DNA of 23,071 bases from Carnobacterium_A sp036639135 (GCA_036639135.1 JAVWJE010000022.1:1-23071); one strand, 5' to 3'; shown: positions 1-8,534, numbered from the stretch's first letter. Made by a program: numbers and translations. The notes: generated by a model from the letters alone, not told the origin.

Positions 1-608
1 GCACCGGTACCGGACGCTGCTACAATACCGATACTTCCTTTACGTACTTTATTAGCAAAACATAGTCCAATATTATTAATTATAGCCGTACCACAATCTG
101 GTCCCATCATTAACAAGCCCTTTTCATGCGCTTTTTTCTTTAGCGAAAGTTCCTCTTCAATACTTACATTGTCACTGAATAACATGACATGCAGATCTTT
201 ATCTAGCGCAATTTGTGCTTCTCTTGCTGCAAATGCTCCATTAACCGAAATCACAACTAACTTTGCTTCTTCTATTTCAGTAGAAGCTTGGTTGATTGAT
301 TTGTAAACAGTTTCGCCTTTTTGAGGTTTTTTTTCTTTTATTGTAAATAATAAGTCGATTTCATCAAAAATGGTGTCGACTGCATCAGAATTATCCGTTT
401 CAATTGTTATCATCAAATCGCCTGTACCCGCATCATCAATTTCTTTTGAACCCATTCCAACATTACGAATAACTTCTTTATTCATGTCGGTACCCATCCC
501 GATCATCGCTTGTTTCACACCTGCTATTAAGTTAGCTCTTGTTGATAAAGACATTAAAGATACAGAATCAAAGTACGTATTTTTTTTAATCTTTGCTTGT
601 ATTGTCAT
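1..608 (-). CDS. fdrA: FdrA/AllF-like protein, N-terminal part (partial)
   Basis: The visible 202 residues are the N-terminal part of FdrA, a family related to succinyl-CoA synthetase alpha subunits. The N-terminus MTIQAKIKKNTYFDSVSLM, followed by GTDMNKEVI, GDLMI, SVNGAFAAREA, MLFSDNVS and GLLMMGPDCGTAI, is highly typical of FdrA. A Rossmann-type glycine motif (VAASGTG) sits at the window edge, and the C-terminal half lies outside. From the literature, E. coli FdrA (AllF) acts with AllG and AllH as oxamate carbamoyltransferase in anaerobic allantoin use; I expect a similar phosphorolytic role here, but the substrate is not shown. The ATG follows GGAGGAG at good spacing, and the start overlaps the end of the DUF2877 gene by 23 bases, which implies one transcript and coupled translation. 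Family assignment is firm; the reaction is inferred. Confidence 0.93.
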   Translation of the reverse strand, partial: MTIQAKIKKNTYFDSVSLMSLSTRANLIAGVKQAMIGMGTDMNKEVIRNVGMGSKEIDDAGTGDLMITIETDNSDAVDTIFDEIDLLFTIKEKKPQKGETVYKSINQASTEIEEAKLVVISVNGAFAAREAQIALDKDLHVMLFSDNVSIEEELSLKKKAHEKGLLMMGPDCGTAIINNIGLCFANKVRKGSIGIVAASGTG

Positions 609-1491
609 TTTGCTCCTCCTTTTTTAAAAGTAATGATAGTCCATTTAAAATACCCCAAGCTATTTCAGTACCTGAGGATGACCCAATTTTAATGACAGTA
701 GATAATGCTTGCTTTACTTGATCGTCTGTTTCTGCATGAACCAATATTTCAATAAACAGTGAAATTGTTTCTCTTGTTTGCCCGATTGCAGCATACTTTA
801 ACGCACTATAGCTGATTATATTTGTGTTGTTTTTAGACACTTTTACTATTTCTTGTCCCCATTCTTTTTTAGAAAAATAATTTTTTTCACTAGTAGAAAA
901 GGCCAATAGTAACCCGACTAAAAAATCATCTCCTGATGGAGTTAACCCTTGCCCTAATCCAATTAGTTTGTTTGCATTTTGGATATTTTGACTCCTATCG
1001 TTCGTGGAAAATCCTTCTAATAATGCAGCTGTTCGCTCTTTCAGCATTCGACTCATTTCTTTATCAAATAAGGTTCGGTTGCTCTCTTCTTTTCGTAACC
1101 ATTTTGCATTGCCTTTACTGCTAATTTCTTGCATAGCTGTAGAAATATTTCTAATCAGATTTTTCGTGTTTGTTGGAAACTCGATTAACGAACATGCCCA
1201 TGTTGGAGTCGTTTTTATATCAATGGATAGGCTCTTGTTAATTTCTACTTTTTCTGGAGATAAAAATCCTTGCGTGTTTGCATCAATCACACAGTTATTA
1301 AAATTTGGTAAGTCGATAACTAAAGTAGCAGGAGCATTGTCAATTTGATTGCTTGCTAGTGTGAACAACTCACTTTCTATCAGGATATTAATGGTTCGTT
1401 CAAATACACTATGCACAATTAAAGGTGTCTTTGAACCATTTGTCATTTTTTTAAACTCTTTATCGATAGAAAGTGCTTTAACTTGTCTCAC
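586..1491 (-). CDS. allH: DUF2877 protein, AllH/YlbF-like
   Basis: This is a 301-residue DUF2877 protein. The signature LIGLGQGLTPSGDDFLVGLL (residues about 176-195) is the conserved core of this family. A glycine-rich stretch GSSSGTEIAWGILNG lies near the C-terminus, which then becomes charged. E. coli AllH (YlbF) belongs to the same family and is a subunit of oxamate carbamoyltransferase with AllF (FdrA) and AllG. The start is a GTG preceded by GAGGAGG, seven to eight bases upstream; no ATG competes. The gene lies 33 bases after the ankyrin-TPR gene and overlaps fdrA, so it is mid-operon. An AllG (DUF1116) gene and a carbamate kinase would be expected downstream, outside the window. No membrane segment or signal peptide is visible. 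The symbol is by family analogy. Confidence 0.85.
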   Translation of the reverse strand: MRQVKALSIDKEFKKMTNGSKTPLIVHSVFERTINILIESELFTLASNQIDNAPATLVIDLPNFNNCVIDANTQGFLSPEKVEINKSLSIDIKTTPTWACSLIEFPTNTKNLIRNISTAMQEISSKGNAKWLRKEESNRTLFDKEMSRMLKERTAALLEGFSTNDRSQNIQNANKLIGLGQGLTPSGDDFLVGLLLAFSTSEKNYFSKKEWGQEIVKVSKNNTNIISYSALKYAAIGQTRETISLFIEILVHAETDDQVKQALSTVIKIGSSSGTEIAWGILNGLSLLLKKEEQNDNTSKD

Positions 1492-1524
1492 TTTTGCTCC
1501 TCCTCTCCAGTCATCACCGTGAGT

Positions 1525-2631
1525 TTATTTTTGTTTAAACTCTTCTAATAGTCGATCTGCTTCTTGTTCATGTCCTAATACTCTTAAACTATTTGCTTTA
1601 TGAAACAAATAATCGTAACGCTCAGAATCATTCTCTAATAATTTATCCATTTCTTTGATAGCTTCTTCATGTTTTCCTAACTCTCTTAAATAATTAGACT
1701 TATGGTATCTAAAGTAAAAATTAGCTGGATCTTTTTCAATCGCTTCATCATAAATTGCTAACGCTTCATTTGCTTTATTCTGTTCTCTTAAGGCATTTGC
1801 GATGTAGAAGTAAAATTCAACATTTCCATCACCTCTACGAAGAACCTCATTAAAAACTTCTAGTCCTTCATCATAAAGATTGAGAAGCGTTAAAGTGTAT
1901 CCTTTTAGATAATCGTACGTTAAATTCTCTGATTGTTCTTTTGCTTTTTTAATTAGTTGTAAAGCATCGTCGTATTTATTGTTAGAAATTAGCTCCATAA
2001 TGGCAGAAACTTCTTTTTCTTCTGGTTTATTCTGGTCATTATTTTTTTGCAATAGTTCTAAAATATTTTCTTGCTTTTTTTCCTTTGCCCAATCAATTGC
2101 GGTTTTATTGTCATGATCTTTTGTTGTTGCATCTGCTCCATTATCCATTAGCATTTTAATAATCAATGTATATAAAACACCCCCATCTCCAAGAACAACT
2201 GCTTCTTGCAAAGCTGTCCATCCTAAATCATTAATATGGTTTATCGGTACACCAGCTTTAATCGCTACATTTACTGCTTTAAGGAATCCTTTTTCACTAC
2301 TTGGTAACAAAGCTGTTCCACCAAATCTGTTTGTTAATTTCACATCAGCTCCATAATCTACTCCAGCTTCTAAAATTTCATGGAACCCATTTGCTGCCGC
2401 ACATATAAATGGAGTCAACTTCATATTATCTCTTAAGTTCACATCTGCTCCAGCTTCCATTAAAAGTTTGGCAAGCTGAATATTATTTTGCTGTACTGCA
2501 GACATTAGTGGACTTCTTCCTCTTTCATCTTGATAGTTTACATCTACTTCGTCCGTCAATAATCTTTTCACTTCATTTGTGTGGCCTAATTCTGTTTCAT
2601 TCATAAGTTCTTCATTTTTGCTTGTGCTCAC
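1525..2631 (-). CDS. Ankyrin-repeat/TPR fusion protein in the fdrA operon
   Basis: A soluble protein of about 368 residues with two repeat domains and no catalytic motif. Residues about 10-200 form four to six ankyrin repeats, with phrases such as RGRSPLMSAVQQNN, LLMEAGADVN, GWTALQEAV and LLQKN. After a charged linker (about 205-215), residues 215-368 form TPR units, with motifs FYFYIANALREQNKANEALA, HKSNYLRELGKHEEAIKEM and HKANSLRVLGHEQEADRLLE. Such folds bind protein partners, so it may scaffold or regulate the enzymes of the operon; that is inference. I chose GTG at 2631 because AAGGGG lies eight bases upstream; a longer reading from TTG at 2658 has no ribosome binding site. The gene sits between the permease (34 bases away) and the DUF2877 gene on the same strand. 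I know no function for this arrangement. Confidence 0.88.
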   Translation of the reverse strand: MSTSKNEELMNETELGHTNEVKRLLTDEVDVNYQDERGRSPLMSAVQQNNIQLAKLLMEAGADVNLRDNMKLTPFICAAANGFHEILEAGVDYGADVKLTNRFGGTALLPSSEKGFLKAVNVAIKAGVPINHINDLGWTALQEAVVLGDGGVLYTLIIKMLMDNGADATTKDHDNKTAIDWAKEKKQENILELLQKNNDQNKPEEKEVSAIMELISNNKYDDALQLIKKAKEQSENLTYDYLKGYTLTLLNLYDEGLEVFNEVLRRGDGNVEFYFYIANALREQNKANEALAIYDEAIEKDPANFYFRYHKSNYLRELGKHEEAIKEMDKLLENDSERYDYLFHKANSLRVLGHEQEADRLLEEFKQK

Positions 2632-2665
2632 TTTTGACACCCCTTTTTGTTTTATCAATGATTGA

Positions 2666-4219
2666 TTAAGCAGTTTGATCTGGAACAGTTACAACAACCG
2701 TTTCATCATCTTCTACTGGTCCTCTTTTGTCAGCGAAATGTTTGTAAGCAAACAATACAGCAATTAAAAGATACCCAATTGTAATACCGAATTGTTGGTT
2801 TAAACCAACTGCTACAGAGTGAATAACGCCAGTGTATGTTAATGCTGCTGAAACTAGTGCTGTAATGATACCCGCAGTAGATTTGCTTCTAACAGAGAAG
2901 ACGACTAAACAACCCCATAAGATAGAACTTAACGGTGCTCCACTACCTAAAGCAACCAACCCTCTGTGGTAAACTCCAGCATCTGTAAAGGCTGCTAAGC
3001 CAACACCAGCTGCGTTTGTTCCTGCTGCTGCTAGTGTATTGTTTACTAGTGTTAATGCCCAGTTTGCTATCCAAGGAAACAGACAAACAAATACTGCTGC
3101 CATTTCTACTTTTGGTGTTTCATTTACAGCTTGAACTGCTACAACAATACCCACATAGAAAAGAATTGGGAATACAGCACTTAATGGGATAATACCAAGT
3201 AAGATACCACCTAAGCCAAATAACGTAATAATAAACATCGTGAAACCTGTTACCAATGTATAACCGATACCAGCTCCGATTGACTTCCAACCTGGGTGTC
3301 CGATGTATACTGTTGTCGGGAAAGGATTTCCGAATAAACAACCGACGATTGAAGATAATCCATTTGCCAACATAATATTTCTAACGTTAAAGTCATCACC
3401 AGCTGCTGCTGCAGACTCAATATTTTCTAATGTAAAGATAAAGTTTGTTACTCCTAATGGAATAGCTGAAACTAAGAACAAAGCTGCTGGTGGAATTCCT
3501 TCAAACAATTCTTTTAATTGTAGAATTGGGTAAGAAAAGCCAAGTGTATCTGCTCCTGCAACAACAGCAGCAACGTTCATTTGTCCAAATGCCCAAGCTA
3601 AGATTGTACCAACTGCTAAAATTAAGAAACCAGTTGGAATTTTAGGGAAAACAGGTTTTTTACCAAACCAGTTTATGAAGATAATCGCTAAAACAACAAA
3701 TGCAACGTAAGGTGCTTCAAATGATTGTAAAATTGGGTTCATTGCTAAAAGCAGTAAACCTAAACCTGCTAAACATGAAAGTAAAACACTACGTGGAATA
3801 ATTCTTCTTAACCAGTCCCCTACGAAAGCACCCGATAATTCAATTAACGCTTCTAAGAAACACCAACCTAAAGCAACTTTCCAAGCGTACATCACGTCAC
3901 CTGTTTCTCTAGCTATAGGCATAATAACTAAAAAAATAACAAGAAAGATAGATGGTGCACTAGGGCCAGAAGGTAAAGCCGTTACATCCGTACGACCAGT
4001 TTTCTTCATTAAGTTTTTACCTGCATACCAATAGAAGAAACCTGCTAAAAATAATGCTAAACCAAATCCTGGTGCAATTCTCCTATAAACAAATTCTGCT
4101 GGCATACCTACCGCAAAAATCAATAGACCTGACATCGTAAAGAAGTTTGTTAAATTATTAGCCAAGAGTCCAAAGTAGGCTCCCCAGTCCCCTTTTTTCC
4201 AACCTAGTAGTTCACTCAT
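2666..4219 (-). CDS. NCS2-like (xanthine/uracil-type) permease
   Basis: A 517-residue integral membrane protein with about 12-14 hydrophobic segments, related to the nucleobase-cation symporter 2 superfamily. Conserved elements include TDVTALPSGPSAPSIF (about 77-92), the acidic helix FTLENIESAAAAGDDF (about 261-276), where NCS2 proteins carry substrate- and ion-binding acidic residues, and GNPFPTTVYIGHPGWKSIGAG (about 296-316, shown in part). The hydrophilic C-terminus (EDDETVVVTVPD) faces the cytoplasm by the usual topology. It probably imports the purine, ureide or related compound degraded by the downstream enzymes, but the substrate cannot be read from sequence. ATG is preceded by AGGAGG at ideal spacing. 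It is the first gene of the operon and is divergent from pucR, which likely controls it. Confidence 0.87.
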   Translation of the reverse strand: MSELLGWKKGDWGAYFGLLANNLTNFFTMSGLLIFAVGMPAEFVYRRIAPGFGLALFLAGFFYWYAGKNLMKKTGRTDVTALPSGPSAPSIFLVIFLVIMPIARETGDVMYAWKVALGWCFLEALIELSGAFVGDWLRRIIPRSVLLSCLAGLGLLLLAMNPILQSFEAPYVAFVVLAIIFINWFGKKPVFPKIPTGFLILAVGTILAWAFGQMNVAAVVAGADTLGFSYPILQLKELFEGIPPAALFLVSAIPLGVTNFIFTLENIESAAAAGDDFNVRNIMLANGLSSIVGCLFGNPFPTTVYIGHPGWKSIGAGIGYTLVTGFTMFIITLFGLGGILLGIIPLSAVFPILFYVGIVVAVQAVNETPKVEMAAVFVCLFPWIANWALTLVNNTLAAAGTNAAGVGLAAFTDAGVYHRGLVALGSGAPLSSILWGCLVVFSVRSKSTAGIITALVSAALTYTGVIHSVAVGLNQQFGITIGYLLIAVLFAYKHFADKRGPVEDDETVVVTVPDQTA

Positions 4220-4279
4220 CTTTTTTACCTCCTAATATTTTTTTAGTTGATCATCCGATTATTTATAAAATATAATAAC

Positions 4280-4308
4280 GTTTTACGGTTTATCCTTTGG
4301 CTTCTCAA
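4280..4308 (-). promoter_or_regulatory. Predicted promoter of the permease-fdrA operon
   Basis: On the minus strand TTGAGA (4303-4308) and TAAAAC (4280-4285) are separated by exactly 17 bases. The -35 matches consensus in five of six bases and the -10 in four, as expected for an activator-dependent promoter. It lies about 60 bases before the permease ATG, and the inverted repeat at 4316-4365 is directly upstream of the -35, where an activator would bind. Confidence 0.45.
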
Positions 4309-4315
4309 CTATAAC

Positions 4316-4365
4316 TTTAGTATAAATATAGAAAGCCTTCTCATCACTGGCTGTTCTATACTAAA
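4316..4365. promoter_or_regulatory. Inverted repeat, candidate PucR operator
   Basis: Perfect 9-base arms TTTAGTATA (4316-4324) and TATACTAAA (4357-4365) flank 32 bases that contain further complementarity (TATAGAAAGCC against GGCTGTTCTATA). A third half-site-like copy, AACTTTAGT, occurs at 4375-4383, matching 4313-4321. The element sits between the divergent permease and pucR promoters. A regulatory site for PucR is inferred from position; no consensus is being matched. A hairpin in RNA is unlikely to matter because the element should lie upstream of both transcripts. Confidence 0.5.
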
Positions 4366-4403
4366 ATGCTCGTAAACTTTAGTTATTATATACAGAATAA
4401 ATA

Positions 4404-4432
4404 TAGGGTTGTATTCGAATAAGTGGTATACT
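4404..4432 (+). promoter_or_regulatory. Predicted pucR promoter
   Basis: A good -10, TATACT (4427-4432), lies about 58 bases before the pucR ATG. At 17 bases upstream the -35 position reads only TAGGGT (4404-4409), so the promoter looks weak. The better-looking TTGTAT at 4409-4414 is only 12 bases from the -10 and cannot pair with it. Confidence 0.35.
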
Positions 4433-4489
4433 ATCAACAGAGTAAACGGTCTCATTCGTTGCTATTAACAGATAAGAGGAGAATTAGTT

Positions 4490-6170
4490 ATGCTGACAGT
4501 CAATGATTTTTTGCAATTAGCTCCATTTAAAGAATTTAAGGTTGTCTCTGGATTCAAAGGACTTGTCAATAAAATTACTAGTGTGAATATCATGGATAAT
4601 CCAGATGCATTAGATTGGTTTTCTCCTGGCGAAATGCTGATTACATCCGGGTATTTTTTTAAGAATGATAAAGTCATACAAGACATACTTGTCAATCAGT
4701 TGAAAGCCATTAACTGTCCCGCTCTCATTATTAAACCAAGACGTTATCTTGGGGATATTCCAGTTAACATGATGCTTTTATCAAATGAGTTAAATATCCC
4801 TATTATTGAAATGCCTTACGGTGTTGCTTTTTCTAAAGTTATGATGCGCGTAATGGAAGAATTATCTGGGGAGCACGACATATTAAACAAACAATCTTTG
4901 GATATACACAATGAGTTTTTCCAATTATCCCTCCATGGTGGTGGCCTACAAAAAATCGCAGATACCTTATCACACATGATGAATGCTGCTATCTTTTTAT
5001 GCGATCGAAATTGGCGCTTGCTTAGTTCTTCTCTATTGGAGTCCACATTTGATGATAAAAATAAAGAAGCCTTTCTATCCCAACCATTTTTTGATAGCTT
5101 GCCTCCAGAATTTGAAAATGTACAAAAACCATTAGTACGCACTCTTTTAGTAGATGAAAAACAAGTGTGTTGTGTTGTAATGCCTGTTTTTTTTAACAAT
5201 ACTCATTATGGTTTTATTATTGTTTGGAAAACCCAACAAATATTAACCGATCAACACTTTATTGCTTTGGAAAATGGCTCTATGGCATTTGCTCTTGAAC
5301 GAATTCAACTAAGAGAAATGGAACGAACTCGAAATCGTATTCGACAAGATTTTTTTGATGAACTATTAGCGGGTAAAATTACTTCGTCGACTTCTTTGAC
5401 AAATTTAGCCGACATACATGGTGTTGACTTAACATTGTTATATACCGTTTACGTTTTAAAAGTAGACTTTCTAGGTTCTTTATCTGAAGATTTATTAGAA
5501 GCTGCTCATCAAGAAAAGAATAAGATGAAACAAATTATCCAATGGATCAGAAAAGAATCGAAAAGGAGCAATAAAACTGTTTTGGTTTTTTATCGAAAAA
5601 AACAAATCATTATTTTAGCAGGAACTCCTTCTAAAACTACTATAGAAGATAAATCTGTTTTAAAAATGGAAATGGAAGACTTAATCTATGCTATTGAATC
5701 GAATCTTACTGATTGTTCTCTTTATTGTGGGATTGGAAGACGAGCTAAACAACTAATTGATATCAACTTAAGTTTTTACGAAGCTCAAGAAGCCCTTCGT
5801 TTAACTCAAACAAAAGCCATTAAGCGAAAAATTTACCACTTTGATGATTTTACTGTTCATCACTTTTTAAAAGATAATGTAAGCCAAAAAGAAATGCAAA
5901 AACTATTTTCTTATACTTTGGGAGATTTGTATGAGCATGATCAAAAATTTCAAAGCGAATTAATTGGAACTCTTGAGTGTTGGATTTTTAATCAATTAAA
6001 TATTGCAGAAACCGCCAGACAGCTTTTTATCCATCGTAATAGTCTGCTTTATAGAATTGATAANNNNNNNNNNACAACGTATTCTGCTTCTTGATCTTAA
6101 AGATTCAGATGAATTATTAAAAATTCAATTAGCATTAAAAATATATCATATGCTTTATCAAAAAGATTAA
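4490..6170 (+). CDS. pucR: PucR-family transcriptional regulator (interrupted by sequence gap)
   Basis: A PucR-type regulator of about 555-560 residues. Residues 1-120 match the N-terminal purine-catabolism domain (LTVNDFLQL, PDALDWFSPGEMLITSGYFF, CPALIIKPRRYL). A GGDEF-like middle region includes GIGRRAKQLIDINLSFYEAQ. The C-terminal HTH_30 helix-turn-helix carries ETARQLFIHRNSLLYRID. A run of 10 N (6064-6073) follows at once. Translating straight through it ends early at 6094, but the family tail continues in another frame after the gap (QRILLLDL, then IQLALKIYHMLYQKD, stop 6168-6170). The gene is therefore almost certainly intact and the N count is a placeholder. The start has AGAGGAGA nine bases upstream. 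In B. subtilis PucR activates purine catabolism genes, which suits its divergent position next to the permease operon. Confidence 0.9.
6064..6073. other. Assembly gap (10 N) inside pucR
   Basis: Ten N bases lie within the codons just after the recognition helix of PucR. The reading frame before (codons starting at positions of phase 2) and after (phase 0) does not agree across 10 bases. A missing length of 3 bases would restore a family-like sequence (RID, then K, I, QRILLLDL), so the 10 N are an arbitrary filler. Confidence 0.95.
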
Positions 6171-6193
6171 AGAACCTTATTTGCTCTTTGTGG

Positions 6194-6220
6194 TTTATTT
6201 TTTGCTTAAGCAAAAATAAA
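6194..6220. terminator. A/T-rich hairpin after pucR
   Basis: TTTATTTTTTGC and GCAAAAATAAA flank TTAA, giving a nearly perfect palindrome with one bulged T. It lies 24 bases after the pucR stop. The stem has only a two-GC core and no separate T-tract follows, so it is a weak intrinsic terminator at best. Confidence 0.45.
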
Positions 6221-6338
6221 TCAATTAGATGTGCATATTCGTTATAGGAGTGGTAAACTGCTTATATCTATTTTTAATTATTTTTTCTTTATTTTCACTT
6301 TTGAAGTACTAAGAAATTATTTTTAATTATTACATTTT

Positions 6339-6366
6339 TTGTTCGTTATTGTTATTATTATATAGA
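6339..6366 (+). promoter_or_regulatory. Predicted promoter of the nfeD-floA operon
   Basis: TTGTTC (6339-6344) and TATAGA (6361-6366) are separated by 16 bases. The start of nfeD lies 27 bases downstream, leaving a very short leader that begins almost at the AGGAGG ribosome binding site. The surroundings are extremely T/A-rich, so chance matches are possible. Confidence 0.4.
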
Positions 6367-6393
6367 AGAATTGTTCTATTTTAGAGGAGGTGA

Positions 6394-6999
6394 ATGAATT
6401 TGAATATCTTACTTTTGACTGCTGGTTTTATTGGATTAGTCATCGCTGGGTTAACCATTCATTATTTATTAGGTGGTCTATTAGCAATTGGTAGTTTCGC
6501 TGGTTATTTCTTTATAAATGGCAATGGTCAGTGGTTCCCTATCGTAATTTTTATACTAGGAATTCTTTTATTGATTCTTGAAGTCTTTATTCCTAACTTT
6601 GGTGTAGCTGGGATATTAGGGGGAACGTTACTTTTTGGTGGTGTTTATCTTAACTATGGAAATGCTGGGCAAAGTTTGTTTGACTTAAGTGTTGCTGGTA
6701 TTATTTCTGTAGTTTTAGCTATCGTCCTTCTAAAAAGAGGTTATTCTTTTGGAAATCTCAAGAAATTAGTTTTGGAAGATAATTTGACTAAGCTTAGCGG
6801 TTACTCAAGTAGCAAAGATTATACTGAATATTTAGGTAAAAAAGGAATCACTACTACAACATTGAGACCTACTGGTAAAGTAGCTTTTGATAACAAAGAA
6901 TTAGATGTCCTAAGTTCAGGAGAACAGATTGAATCAGAAGTCTTTGTCGAAGTAATTAAAGTCGAAGGTTCAAAAATAATAGTCAGGAGAGTGTCGTAA
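6394..6999 (+). CDS. NfeD-family membrane protein (short form)
   Basis: A 201-residue NfeD protein without the ClpP-like protease domain of the long form. Residues 1-115 contain four or five hydrophobic helices, including the typical ILEVFIPNFGVAGILGG stretch (about 62-78). Residues about 145-200 form the soluble OB-fold domain (GKKGITTTTLRPTGKVAF, then EVFVEVIKVEGSKIIVRRV). NfeD proteins pair with SPFH-family proteins, and here floA follows after two bases. The strong AGGAGGTGA lies only three bases from the ATG at 6394; TTG at 6400 gives better spacing (nine bases), so translation may start two codons later. In B. subtilis the neighbouring gene of floA (yqeZ) encodes a long NfeD, so this operon is a shortened variant of that layout. 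Confidence 0.88.
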   Translation: MNLNILLLTAGFIGLVIAGLTIHYLLGGLLAIGSFAGYFFINGNGQWFPIVIFILGILLLILEVFIPNFGVAGILGGTLLFGGVYLNYGNAGQSLFDLSVAGIISVVLAIVLLKRGYSFGNLKKLVLEDNLTKLSGYSSSKDYTEYLGKKGITTTTLRPTGKVAFDNKELDVLSSGEQIESEVFVEVIKVEGSKIIVRRVS

Positions 7000-7001
7000 A
7001 T

Positions 7002-7997
7002 ATGTTATTAGAAGAAACTAGTGGTTTAATAGGTATTGCAATAATTGCAATAGTTGTTATTGTCATTCTGAGTATGTTTTTCCGTTTTGTTCCAGTAGGT
7101 TTGTGGGTAACTGCTTATTTTTCTGGAGTTAAAGTTTCAATTGGTACGTTAGTTGGAATGCGTTTGAGAAGAGTTGCTCCTCAAAATATTATCCGTCCAT
7201 TAATTAAAGCTACAAAAGCTGGTTTGGAAATCAATATCAATGAGTTAGAAGCTCACTATTTAGCAGGAGGAGATATTAACCAAGTTATTGATGCTTTAAT
7301 CGCTGCACAACGTGCTAATATTGATTTGGTCTTTAAACAAGCGGCTGCTATTGATTTAGCAGGTCGTAATGTATTTGAAGCAGTTCAAGTTAGTGTTAAT
7401 CCTAAAGTTATTGAAACTCCTGTCATTGCTGCTATGGCAATGAATGGTATTGAAGTTAAAGCTCGTGCTAAAGTTACTGTTCGTGCTAATATCGAACGTC
7501 TTGTTGGTGGTGCTGGTGAAGAAACGATCATCGCTCGTGTTGGTGAAGGTATTGTCACAACTGTTGGTAGTGCAGCAAAACATACCGATGTTTTAGAAAA
7601 TCCTGATTCTATTTCAAAAACAGTTTTACGTAAAGGGTTAGATTCCGGAACGGCTTTTGAAATTCTATCTATCGATATTGCTGACATTGACGTCGGAAGA
7701 AATATTGGTGCTAAACTTCAAATGGAACAAGCTGAAGCTGATAAAAATATTGCTCAAGCAAAAGCTGAAGAAAGACGTTCAATGGCTATTGCTCAAGAAC
7801 AAGAAATGATTGCTGAAGTTCAAAAAATGCGCGCTCGTGTAGTAGAAGCTGAAGCTGAAGTTCCTTTAGCACTTGCTGAAGCATTAAAATCAGGTAATTT
7901 AGGTGTAATGGATTATTACAACATGAAAAATATTGCTGCAGATACATCTATGAGAGATTCTATTTCTGAGTTAGGCGAAAGTGATCGTGATAACTAA
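7002..7997 (+). CDS. floA: Flotillin-like protein FloA
   Basis: At 331 residues this has the length of B. subtilis FloA (YqfA). An N-terminal hydrophobic hairpin (about residues 7-40) anchors it in the membrane. The SPFH/PHB region follows (GMRLRRVAPQNIIRPLIKA, VFEAVQVSVNPKVIETP, IEVKARAKVTVRANIERLVG), then a glutamate- and alanine-rich coiled-coil (about 245-290: QMEQAEADKNIAQAKAEER, EVQKMRARVVEAEAEVP). FloA organises membrane microdomains and takes part in membrane fluidity and cell-wall control in bacilli. The ATG has AGGAG upstream and comes two bases after the nfeD stop. The stop codon overlaps the next start by one base (TAATG), so the three genes are translated together. Confidence 0.96.
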   Translation: MLLEETSGLIGIAIIAIVVIVILSMFFRFVPVGLWVTAYFSGVKVSIGTLVGMRLRRVAPQNIIRPLIKATKAGLEININELEAHYLAGGDINQVIDALIAAQRANIDLVFKQAAAIDLAGRNVFEAVQVSVNPKVIETPVIAAMAMNGIEVKARAKVTVRANIERLVGGAGEETIIARVGEGIVTTVGSAAKHTDVLENPDSISKTVLRKGLDSGTAFEILSIDIADIDVGRNIGAKLQMEQAEADKNIAQAKAEERRSMAIAQEQEMIAEVQKMRARVVEAEAEVPLALAEALKSGNLGVMDYYNMKNIAADTSMRDSISELGESDRDN

Positions 7998-8533
7998 TGG
8001 AACTATTTGCTATCCTTAGTTTTCTAAGCACTTTTATCCCTCTGATTATCGTTATTGCTGTTGTAAAATCAATAGGTAGTGCTCTTTTTAACCAAAAAAA
8101 TGGATCGAAAAGTGCGGTAATGTCTAAATACCAAGAATTTATGAAAGAAGTTAATCAGGAAAAAGATCGATTAAGGAATATACCTGATAAAAAAGAACCT
8201 GTTAAACAAGAACTATCTCGTATAAATCAAAAAGCTGCAAATCAAGCAAAACAACGAAACAACCCTTATTTATCTAAAAAGAAAGATCAGTATCAACAAC
8301 CAAAAGCAAAATCTGAACCTTTAGCAGATCGGAATCGGATTCAACCTGTTTCACAAAGTGAAGCCATGACTCATTCGTATTATGACATGCCAAGTCCGGT
8401 TAAAGGTCTTGTTCAGTCAAAAAAACAATTAAGTAAGAAGAAAAAACAAACGGCCCTTCAAAAAGAACTTCTAAAGGGAATTATTTATAAAGAGGTTTTA
8501 GACAAACCTCGTGCTTTAAGACCTTATAGATAA
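7997..8533 (+). CDS. Single-helix membrane protein, third gene of the floA operon
   Basis: A 178-residue protein I do not recognise as a named family. Residues 4-27 form one hydrophobic helix (LFAILSFLSTFIPLIIVIAV), after which the chain is soluble, very basic and rich in Lys and Gln, with a probable helical stretch (about 45-75) and low-complexity linker sequence. The C-terminus (LQKELLKGIIYKEVLDKPRALRPYR) looks conserved and helical. It starts within the floA stop codon (TAATG), so it is translationally coupled and probably works with FloA and NfeD at the membrane. B. subtilis also has a small gene (yqfB) after floA, but I cannot show homology. A strong terminator follows directly, making it the last gene of the operon. 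Confidence 0.8.
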   Translation: MELFAILSFLSTFIPLIIVIAVVKSIGSALFNQKNGSKSAVMSKYQEFMKEVNQEKDRLRNIPDKKEPVKQELSRINQKAANQAKQRNNPYLSKKKDQYQQPKAKSEPLADRNRIQPVSQSEAMTHSYYDMPSPVKGLVQSKKQLSKKKKQTALQKELLKGIIYKEVLDKPRALRPYR

Positions 8534-8534
8534 C

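Noticed and set aside
370..627. 85-codon plus-strand ORF
   Set aside because: Antisense to the well-conserved fdrA frame and lacking a ribosome binding site.
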